A stretch of 6,353 nt of DNA, from NCBI GenBank assembly GCA_003489345.1, contig DNIT01000221.1:28280-34632 (forward strand), read 5' to 3'. The stretch is from Pelotomaculum sp. (GTDB lineage Bacteria; Bacillota; Desulfotomaculia; Desulfotomaculales; Pelotomaculaceae). The position numbers were made by a program, and so were the translations under genes. Each line of letters opens with the position of its first letter. Positions within the stretch are counted from its first letter, which is position 1. Under the pieces are notes generated by a model, which was not told the DNA's origin, did not search any database, and saw nothing but the letters and a program-made list of their open reading frames with translations. This document shows positions 1-5,748 of this stretch, one piece after another.

Positions 1-1
1 A

Positions 2-1432
2 CAATACATACCAAGGGGACATTACGAGAGGACCGATTTGCTGCAAGCTTATTTTAAATCCATGATGTGGTACGGCAGGCTGACCTTCCGCGTGAAAAAT
101 GAAGACGAAACAAAGTCGGCTGCCTTAATCACCCTGGCCTTAAACCAGGGAGAAAACAGCCGGATGTGGGACAGGATCTATACCACCACCAACTTCTTTG
201 TCGGTAAAAGTGACGATATCTCCTACGACCAGTTTAAAGAACTGGTTGATAGAATATACGGCGCGGACACCGGTCTGCAGACGGTGGTTGACGGTCCTGA
301 GAAGTGGAACGAATTCTTAGCGGCTGCCGGGGAGCTGGAGCCGCCGGCCATAAACTCCATGCCCGTTATTGACGCAGCATCGCCGGCTGAACGGGAAAAT
401 GAGACCAAGGGCTTTCGTTTCATGGGGCAGCGATTTACCCTCGACGCTTCTGTGTTCCAGAGGCTGCTTTACCCGGAAGTCATGGAAAACAGCCAGGGTG
501 AAATGCGGGTGCTGCCCAAGGGGATGGATATTCCTGCCGCCATGGGTTCAGCCCGTGCTTATGATATTTTAGAAGCGAGCGGAGATACAGCTTACCGGAA
601 CTACCCGGAAAACATGGCCAAAATGAAAGCCTATATCGCCGATTTGAACCAGGAAACCTGGATCCAAAACCTCTACTGGAACTGGCTGTATACGCTTATG
701 CCGCTGACCTGGGAAAAACCTGGGGGGTATCCCTCCTTCATGCGCAATCCGGCCTGGGAAAGAAAGGAACTCAATACCTATCTGGGCAGCTGGACGGAGC
801 TGAAGCATGACACCATTCTTTATGCCAAGCCGGTTTACGCTGAGGCCGGAGGCGGCGGAGAGAATATTGACGACCGCGGTTATGTGGAGCCCAACCCCGA
901 TGTTTACGCCCGTCTGGCCTCTCTGGTGAAAATGACCACCGACGGCCTGCAGACGCGCGGGCTTTTGAACGACAGGGATAAGGAGAGCCTGGAAAGGATG
1001 GAGCAGCTGATCCTGGCCTTAAAAACTATTTCAGAAAAGGAATTGGCCAATACCCCTTTGACCGATGAGGAATATGACTTAATTCGCTCCTATGGCGGTC
1101 AATTGGAGCACTTCTGGCTGGAGGCCCTGCGTGACGAGGGCATCGACCATCGCTCCGCAATTTTTGACCGGCCGGCCGCCCTGGTGGCGGACGTGGCCAC
1201 CAATCCCGGCGGCGGACAGGTGTTGGAAGAAGCGACCGGCAATGTATTCGAGATCTATGCTGTTGTTCCGGTGGACGGCAAATTGCGGATCGCCCTCGGC
1301 GGCGTATATTCTTATTATGAATTTCCCTGGCCGCTGAACGACCGCTTGACCGATTCCAAGTGGCACAGGATGATCAATGACGGCCAGGCTCCCCCGCTGC
1401 CGGGCTGGACCAGCGACTTCATTGCGCAGTAG
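2..1432 (+). CDS. DUF3160 family protein, C-terminal part (5' end outside window)
   Basis: The reading frame is open from the first bases, and the conserved block at 11-79 (PRGHYxRxxxLxxYFxxMMWxGR pattern) runs through the in-frame TTG at 38. That TTG is therefore internal and the gene begins upstream of the window. Further DUF3160-like blocks are FRFMGQRFTLDASVFQ (413-460), PKGMDIPAAMGSARA (515-559), LGSWTELKHDTILYAKPVY (782-838), GYVEPNPDVYARL (878-916) and NPGGGQVLEEATGNVFEIY (from 1202). The Trp- and Tyr-rich middle (about 635-720) is also typical. The frame ends at TAG 1430-1432, followed by a second in-frame stop (TAA 1436-1438). Family proteins are usually about 700-800 aa and exported, so roughly 477 codons here would be the C-terminal two thirds. 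The biochemical function of DUF3160 is unknown to me. Family assignment is from remembered motifs, not a search. Confidence 0.88.
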   Translation, partial: QYIPRGHYERTDLLQAYFKSMMWYGRLTFRVKNEDETKSAALITLALNQGENSRMWDRIYTTTNFFVGKSDDISYDQFKELVDRIYGADTGLQTVVDGPEKWNEFLAAAGELEPPAINSMPVIDAASPAERENETKGFRFMGQRFTLDASVFQRLLYPEVMENSQGEMRVLPKGMDIPAAMGSARAYDILEASGDTAYRNYPENMAKMKAYIADLNQETWIQNLYWNWLYTLMPLTWEKPGGYPSFMRNPAWERKELNTYLGSWTELKHDTILYAKPVYAEAGGGGENIDDRGYVEPNPDVYARLASLVKMTTDGLQTRGLLNDRDKESLERMEQLILALKTISEKELANTPLTDEEYDLIRSYGGQLEHFWLEALRDEGIDHRSAIFDRPAALVADVATNPGGGQVLEEATGNVFEIYAVVPVDGKLRIALGGVYSYYEFPWPLNDRLTDSKWHRMINDGQAPPLPGWTSDFIAQ

Positions 1433-1438
1433 CAGTAA

Positions 1439-3088
1439 ATGAAACGGTTTTTGATCATCACCATGATCATTGTGCTTGGCTGCCTGGGCTATCTGGTCCA
1501 GAAAGATTTGCCGCCAGGAGCCTGGGGCAATAGCGACCCGGAAAAAATTTTCGCGGCTTTTAAAGCGAACAAGCTGAAGCTGCCGATCAGGACGGAGCCG
1601 GTCTGCCTGGTGGCTGTAGGGGATATTATGCTCTCCCGGGGCGTGGCCGGAGAAATCAAAGAACACGGGGGTGATCCGCGCCACCCCTTTTTACAGATGG
1701 AAAAATACTTGAAGAGCGGCGACGTTGTATTTGGCAACCTGGAGAACCCGATCACGCCGGGCAGGGAGATCATGATGCCGGAGATGACCCTGCGCGCCGA
1801 TCCGGGAGTGGAAACAGCCCTGAAAGAAGCCGGTTTCACGGTTCTTTCCCTGGCCAACAACCATTTGCCGGATTTTGGCTCCCGGGGCGTGCTTGATACC
1901 GTACAATATTTGAATAACGCGGGTATTGGGCATACAGGTGCCGGGGAAACGGAAGAAGAGGCTTTTGCCGCGGAGTTTATGGAAGTAAAAGGGGTGCGGC
2001 TGGCTTTCCTTGCTTTTACCGATCCGGCCATTGTCCCGGATTCCTATCCGGCCCGGGCAGATCACCCCGGCGTTGCCTTTTTCGACCAGGAAAAGATGTG
2101 GGCGGCCGTACGTGATGCCGGGGAGAAGGCGGATTTTGTAGTGGTGTCCATGCACGCCGGTACGGAATACGAGACCCAGCCGGACCTTGCGCAAACCAGG
2201 TTGGCCCGCCTGGTTGTTGACGCAGGGGCGGATCTTGTACTGGGGCATCATCCACATGTGATCCAGAAAATAGAGAAATACAAAGGGAAATACATCTTTT
2301 ACAGCCTGGGCAATTTCGTTTTCGATCAAAAATGGTCCCGGGCTACCCGCGTTGGGCTGGCGGCCAAAATATTCATCACCCCCGAAGGGGTGGAGAAGTT
2401 TGAATTACTGCCCGTTTTCATCAACGACCAGGACCAGCCGCAGGCTTTGGAAGGGGAAGAGGCTGAAATGGCCCTGGAAAATACCGGATTAAGATTGGAA
2501 GCTACGGCCATCCCGGTCTGGGATCAGGAAAGCCTGGTTTTTAAGGAAACCAGGCGGTATGTATGCTATGCCCGGAAACCTTTGCCGGAGTCCAGACTGG
2601 CGAAAGACCTGCAATTTGACCTGGATTGGGATGGTATAAACGAGGATTATCTTTTGCAGGACGGCAAATTAAAGGTCGTGACCGGCGGTCAAACAATCTG
2701 GGAGTCGCAGGATGACTGGTGGGTGGATGATTTTTTTCTGGGTGACGCCGACAATGACGGTGTATTTGATTTGAATATGCTGGTCTGGAAGTCAGGCAGT
2801 TTCGGCCGGCACAAGCCCTTCTGGATTGCCGCCGACGACCCAGGCGTCAAGAACCATCTGTTTATCTTTAAACCGGCCGCAGGCTCCTTTAAACCGATGT
2901 GGCAGTCATCCAACCTGGACCGGCCCAATTATGAGGCGGCCCTGGCAGATCTTGACGGTGACGGTAAAAATGAGCTGATTGTCACGGAAGGAGACTATAC
3001 TGATCCCGCTAAGAGGGAAGCCGCCATCTGGAAGTGGAACGGCTGGGGGTTCAGCAAGATTGCTTATGGCGAACCGCAGGATCTTTGA
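1439..3088 (+). CDS. CapA family protein (PGA capsule type) with C-terminal FG-GAP/VCBS-like repeats
   Basis: 549 aa. Residues 4-21 form a hydrophobic N-terminal anchor after Lys-Arg; VLGC (Cys15) is a poor lipobox, so a signal anchor is more likely. Residues about 54-330 are a CapA (PGA_cap, metallophosphatase-like) domain with its usual motifs in order: VAVGDIMLSRG (58-68), GNLENPIT (99-106), LSLANNHLPDFG (136-147), SMHAGTEY (237-244), GHHPHVIQ (269-276) and YSLGNFVFDQ (288-297). The family more often has HWG where this has HAG. CapA takes part in poly-gamma-glutamate capsule synthesis or export in Bacillus, but many homologues have other or unknown roles, and no capB/capC is visible here. 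Residues about 380-549 carry three DxDxDG loops (394-403, 436-444, 504-512), as in calcium-binding FG-GAP/VCBS repeats, on the outer side of the membrane. Only 6 bases follow the DUF3160 stop and no good Shine-Dalgarno is visible, which suggests translational coupling. ATG 1439 is kept because it includes the basic n-region. Confidence 0.9.
   Translation: MKRFLIITMIIVLGCLGYLVQKDLPPGAWGNSDPEKIFAAFKANKLKLPIRTEPVCLVAVGDIMLSRGVAGEIKEHGGDPRHPFLQMEKYLKSGDVVFGNLENPITPGREIMMPEMTLRADPGVETALKEAGFTVLSLANNHLPDFGSRGVLDTVQYLNNAGIGHTGAGETEEEAFAAEFMEVKGVRLAFLAFTDPAIVPDSYPARADHPGVAFFDQEKMWAAVRDAGEKADFVVVSMHAGTEYETQPDLAQTRLARLVVDAGADLVLGHHPHVIQKIEKYKGKYIFYSLGNFVFDQKWSRATRVGLAAKIFITPEGVEKFELLPVFINDQDQPQALEGEEAEMALENTGLRLEATAIPVWDQESLVFKETRRYVCYARKPLPESRLAKDLQFDLDWDGINEDYLLQDGKLKVVTGGQTIWESQDDWWVDDFFLGDADNDGVFDLNMLVWKSGSFGRHKPFWIAADDPGVKNHLFIFKPAAGSFKPMWQSSNLDRPNYEAALADLDGDGKNELIVTEGDYTDPAKREAAIWKWNGWGFSKIAYGEPQDL
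2532..2555 (+). repeat. Perfect 9-bp inverted repeat inside the CapA-type gene
   Basis: GCCTGGTTT (2532-2540) and AAACCAGGC (2547-2555) are exact reverse complements separated by 6 bases. The repeat lies in the linker between the CapA domain and the calcium-loop repeats. No T-run follows, so it is not a rho-independent terminator. It could form an mRNA hairpin or be chance. Confidence 0.5.
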
Positions 3089-3150
3089 TTGCTATGGACT
3101 GGTTTTCATATTTAGCCTGTTGTTTTCTAATTTTTAAAGGATGTGGTGAA
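3089..3150 (+). promoter_or_regulatory. Longest intergenic gap, with a weak promoter-like pair
   Basis: This 62-base AT-rich gap separates the CapA-type gene from the small membrane protein gene and is the longest non-coding stretch in the window. TTGATT (3085-3090, overlapping the upstream stop codon) and CATATT (3107-3112) sit 16 bases apart. Each matches 4 of 6 bases of the sigma-A consensus. I see no hairpin followed by a T-run, so no terminator is supported. A secondary internal promoter is possible, but in AT-rich DNA such matches are common by chance. Confidence 0.2.
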
Positions 3151-3360
3151 ATGATGTCGTTATACCTAATCATTTTATTTGCAGTTGCAATCGGCCTGTT
3201 CTATCTTGCTTACAGGCTGTTAAGAGCAGAAAAAGATGTCGCTTTGGAGATACTGAGATATATTTTTGTCATTATTTTATCATATCTTGCGGTCTGCGCC
3301 ATTATTGCCGCTCTGGGGCAAGTTATACCTACTGACAGGGGGATGGCAAACTTCTTTTAA
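3151..3360 (+). CDS. Small two-segment membrane protein, unrecognised
   Basis: 69 aa. Two hydrophobic stretches (about residues 4-21 and 35-55) flank a short charged linker, RLLRAEKDVALE, and a short polar tail ends in Phe-Phe. This predicts an integral membrane protein. The frame is open further upstream into the CapA-type gene, and an ATG at 3094 would give 88 aa. ATG 3151 is preferred because AAAGG (3136-3140) lies 10 bases before it and because the upstream extension has no ribosome binding site of note; a second ATG follows directly at 3154. Its TAA is immediately followed by the next reading frame, in the same phase. GC is about 37% (3151-3300, hand count), lower than the flanking large genes. 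I do not recognise a family. The position suggests co-expression with the lipoprotein gene. Confidence 0.68.
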   Translation: MMSLYLIILFAVAIGLFYLAYRLLRAEKDVALEILRYIFVIILSYLAVCAIIAALGQVIPTDRGMANFF

Positions 3361-3377
3361 TTGGACAAATCGGTCAT

Positions 3378-3383
3378 GGGGGT
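3378..3383 (+). promoter_or_regulatory. Probable ribosome binding site for the lipoprotein gene
   Basis: A G-rich run (GGGGGT) ends about 8 bases before ATG 3391. It is a modest Shine-Dalgarno. It favours ATG 3391 over TTG 3361 (whose nearest G-rich run, 3337-3343, is about 17 bases away) and over ATG 3376, which has nothing suitable upstream. Confidence 0.4.
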
Positions 3384-3390
3384 TAAAAGC

Positions 3391-5520
3391 ATGGGCGAAT
3401 TTCAAAAGCATGGCACGAAGGTAATTTTTCTGCTTGTAATGATATGTTCCCTATCCTTGGCCGGTTGCGGGACGGGACTAGGGGCGAAAGACCTTGCCGG
3501 AGGCGTGCAGGTTGCGTTACATGCAATGGAAAACACAGAATTCCCCGGCCGGCTGGCTGTAATCAACCAGGGAGACCTGTGGGTGCTGGAGGGCGGGAGG
3601 GAGCCGTTGCGCTTGACCGGCGACGGCTGCAGCAGTTCTCCCGCCTGGTCCCCGGACGGGCAATGGCTGCTCTTTTACAAATATGACCCGGCTGAAAAAT
3701 GGTCGAGAAATTACTCTTTATGGGTGGCTCGCGCCGATGGCGGAGGGGTTTTCGGCATGGAGCCGGGAGGACAGGTGCTGAACGCCCGGTGGTCCCCTGC
3801 GGCGAACAGCATCGCCTACCTTACTGTAAAATCGGGTGAAAGTGTAAGGAGCGGCGAATTCAAACTGGCCGATGTCGGCGACAAAGGTCCCGGGGAACCG
3901 CTTTTATTGAAGGAAGCGTCTGAAAAAATAGTGAATTTTTGCTGGGTACCCGCCGGCGACAGGCTGGTTTACACAACGGCGGACGAAAATCCAAATATAA
4001 AAGAAAGTCCCGCCATCAAGGTTATGCCTGCCAGGGGAGGCGAAGCCGAAACGATCCTGGCCTTGGAGCCGGAATTTTCACCTGACGCAGGACATCCCCC
4101 GGGAATTTCTTCTTATCCGGGTGGTCTCAAGTTTTCTCCCAACGGGCATGACTTGATCTTTTTTAAATACCCTTCCTCTGCATCCTTGACTGCTGACGGG
4201 GTAAGTTTATATGTAACCTCAATAGATGGAGAAGCTCCCCGGCAGCTGGCAACCATGCTTGCTTACCCCGACTGGGTCGACTGGTATTGTTATGGTGACT
4301 CTGTGGCGTATATTGAAGGCAGCGGCAGGGAAGCGCAGTCCAACAAGCGCCTCTCGATCATGCCTGTTAACAGGCCGGACCTGGCGGTGACGGTGACTCC
4401 CGAGGGCTATGTGGACCGCGACCCGGCCTGGTCGCCGGAAGGAGCGTTCATCGCGGTAAGCCGGGCGAAATCTGCGCCGGAAATTAGTCAGCCCGAGGAA
4501 TGGCCGTCGTCTGCAATCTGGCTGGCGCAGCCGGACGGTTCCGGGGCGAAAAGAATCAGCGACGGCGACGGGACGCCGGGATATTCCGACTGCCATCCCT
4601 GGTGGGCCGGGAGCGGCCGGAGCCTGATGTGGGTGCGGGTGCAGGGAGAAAAAGCCTCGATTTGGCAGTCCGGAGCGGACGGAGAAAATATTGGCCAAAT
4701 TTTTGATGAATTGGATATACCCCAGGGCTATTACGGCGCCTATAAATGGGATGAGGTAGTGGCCTGGTATCCTGGCGGGTTTTATCACCCCCTTCCTTTT
4801 CCCGGCAACCAGGTGAGGGACGTCAGATCTATCGGCGACAGCTTTATACTGGTAGAAAAGGGAACGTCCGGCGACCATGATTTTTACCTCGATCACCCAT
4901 CATTCAACGGTATGAAACACATCGTCTACTTCATTGAGACCGCCAAATTCAAAGAATACAAAGACGGAGAACTTGTGTTTACCGCCAGAGGGGGCAGCGA
5001 TACCGGCAATTACCAATTTCCCTACCTGTTGACTTACAACCCCAACACGGAAGAATTAATAAGGGAGGAGCCGTTCCTGCCCTTGAACGAACAAGAAGAT
5101 ATTGCTTTCGGGAAGGACGGCTGGAAGCAAATTCTCACTAATATTGAAATTCAGGAATCGGCAGTTGTTTTTGATTTCCAGGCGGCGCCGGGAGAAGTAC
5201 TCGCCGGCGGCAGCAGGCTGCCGTACACAACGGTCCGGTATAACCAACAAGCAAGTGATTTGGTATTCAGTTTTTTAAATGTGGAACCGGCCAACAGTTT
5301 GAAAGAAAAAACAATTATCGAGAGCCCGGGCTCACAATACGTCAAAGAGATCAGGCTGGAACAACTAACGGGCTCTCCCGGCGATGCACAAAACCCCGCT
5401 CAACCGCCCGTGGTCAAAATAAGCATAGTATTGACCGGGACGCCTCTGTATAAAGCTGAAGCGTCATTCTCCAAGGAGAGCATATATGCTGCCAACAGTT
5501 GTACGGTAAGATTCCAATAA
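3391..5520 (+). CDS. Lipoprotein with TolB/PD40-type beta propeller and an unassigned C-terminal region
   Basis: 709 aa from ATG 3391; the frame stays open to TTG 3361, giving 719 aa. A lipoprotein signal peptide is clear: basic n-region, hydrophobic VIFLLVMICSLSLAGC, lipobox LAGC with Cys26. The mature protein should be anchored to the outer face of the cytoplasmic membrane. Seven WD-like/PD40 strand pairs follow: AWSPDGQWLLFYKYD (85-99), ARWSPAANSIAYLT (132-145), FCWVPAGDRLVYTT (183-196), LKFSPNGHDLIFFKY (246-260), DWYCYGDSVAYIEG (297-310), PAWSPEGAFIAVSR (345-358) and HPWWAGSGRSLMWVRV (402-417). These match the xxWSPDGxxIAF signature of TolB-type propellers, which bind proteins or peptides and are usually not enzymes. 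Residues about 445-709 are not recognised; the last ~120 alternate beta-like stretches and weakly recall AMIN-type envelope domains, which is only a guess. It lies between two small membrane protein genes, and its stop abuts the next Shine-Dalgarno. Confidence 0.85.
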   Translation: MGEFQKHGTKVIFLLVMICSLSLAGCGTGLGAKDLAGGVQVALHAMENTEFPGRLAVINQGDLWVLEGGREPLRLTGDGCSSSPAWSPDGQWLLFYKYDPAEKWSRNYSLWVARADGGGVFGMEPGGQVLNARWSPAANSIAYLTVKSGESVRSGEFKLADVGDKGPGEPLLLKEASEKIVNFCWVPAGDRLVYTTADENPNIKESPAIKVMPARGGEAETILALEPEFSPDAGHPPGISSYPGGLKFSPNGHDLIFFKYPSSASLTADGVSLYVTSIDGEAPRQLATMLAYPDWVDWYCYGDSVAYIEGSGREAQSNKRLSIMPVNRPDLAVTVTPEGYVDRDPAWSPEGAFIAVSRAKSAPEISQPEEWPSSAIWLAQPDGSGAKRISDGDGTPGYSDCHPWWAGSGRSLMWVRVQGEKASIWQSGADGENIGQIFDELDIPQGYYGAYKWDEVVAWYPGGFYHPLPFPGNQVRDVRSIGDSFILVEKGTSGDHDFYLDHPSFNGMKHIVYFIETAKFKEYKDGELVFTARGGSDTGNYQFPYLLTYNPNTEELIREEPFLPLNEQEDIAFGKDGWKQILTNIEIQESAVVFDFQAAPGEVLAGGSRLPYTTVRYNQQASDLVFSFLNVEPANSLKEKTIIESPGSQYVKEIRLEQLTGSPGDAQNPAQPPVVKISIVLTGTPLYKAEASFSKESIYAANSCTVRFQ

Positions 5521-5529
5521 GGGAGGTGA
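5521..5529 (+). promoter_or_regulatory. Strong Shine-Dalgarno deciding a TTG start
   Basis: GGGAGGTGA begins immediately after the lipoprotein stop codon and lies about 7 bases (from GGAGG) before TTG 5534. This near-perfect match to the 16S 3' end is the main reason for accepting the TTG start of the 62-aa gene. Confidence 0.8.
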
Positions 5530-5533
5530 AAAA

Positions 5534-5722
5534 TTGGGTCTGGAATTTAACGCTACCGTTATTGCTCAGATTATTGATTTATTAATACTAATTATCATTA
5601 TCGCCGTTATTATTTATATAGTATTAAAATGTTTTTTCAAAAACAATATTTTCAACAAAATTGAAGCAATGGATCGTGAGCTTAAAGAAATTAGAAGGTT
5701 ATTGGAAGAGAAAAAGCAATAA
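5534..5722 (+). CDS. Small single-span membrane protein with C-terminal coiled coil
   Basis: 62 aa, TTG start set by a strong Shine-Dalgarno. Residues about 10-32 are an almost unbroken Ile/Leu/Val membrane segment. A basic patch (KCFFKNN) follows, then an amphipathic helix with clean heptad spacing: Ile43, Met46, Leu50, Ile53, Leu57, ending in Glu/Lys. The expected topology is a short N-terminus outside, one span, and a cytoplasmic coiled-coil tail that could dimerise or bind a partner. The general plan resembles small Firmicutes proteins such as the DUF4083 type (one span plus a KLDxIIxLLE-like tail), but I cannot confirm membership. GC is about 28% over 5521-5700, much lower than the large genes, partly because Ile/Lys/Asn codons dominate. 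The next gene begins 26 bases downstream and also encodes coiled coil, so the two products might interact; this is inference. Confidence 0.75.
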   Translation: MGLEFNATVIAQIIDLLILIIIIAVIIYIVLKCFFKNNIFNKIEAMDRELKEIRRLLEEKKQ

Positions 5723-5734
5723 AGCCGGTGTATT

Positions 5735-5741
5735 AAGGAGG
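5735..5741 (+). promoter_or_regulatory. Shine-Dalgarno of the right-edge gene
   Basis: AAGGAGG, 7 bases before ATG 5749, is a textbook ribosome binding site. It fixes the start of the coiled-coil gene that runs off the window. Confidence 0.8.
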
Positions 5742-5748
5742 CAAGGGA

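Noticed and set aside
1079..1684. Long reverse-strand open frame (201 codons)
   Set aside because: It spans the end of DUF3160 and the start of the CapA-type gene, both with clear family motifs on the + strand. Its translation shows no recognisable domain.
1691..2329. Reverse-strand open frame (212 codons) across the CapA domain
   Set aside because: It lies fully opposite conserved CapA motifs and is a codon-bias shadow.
3034..3150. Longer form of the small membrane protein (108 aa) starting inside the CapA-type gene
   Set aside because: It would overlap the CapA end by 55 bases, and the extra N-terminus looks like out-of-frame CapA sequence. ATG 3151 has a better-placed AAAGG.
3361..3390. 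TTG 3361 as the lipoprotein start
   Set aside because: The nearest G-rich run is about 17 bases upstream, and the signal peptide is complete from ATG 3391.
4219..4896. Reverse-strand open frame (225 codons) within the lipoprotein gene
   Set aside because: The Arg/Pro-rich translation is typical of antisense to a GC-rich gene, and the + strand has PD40 motifs throughout.
5207..5222. CGGCAGC-AG-GCTGCCG inverted repeat
   Set aside because: The 2-base loop is too tight for a good hairpin, and the sequence encodes ordinary Gly-Ser-Arg-Leu-Pro within the lipoprotein.
5320..5377. Palindrome GAGCCCGGGCTC (5322-5333) and distant GAGAGCCCG/CGGGCTCTC pairing as a regulatory structure or terminator
   Set aside because: It sits inside the lipoprotein coding frame, has no T-run, and such pairings are expected by chance in GC-rich coding sequence.
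5534..5650. Resemblance of the 62-aa protein's N-terminus (FNATVIAQIID) to ATP synthase subunit b
   Set aside because: The similarity is limited to a short stretch. The protein is far too short, lacks the long b-subunit stalk, and has no atp genes around it.
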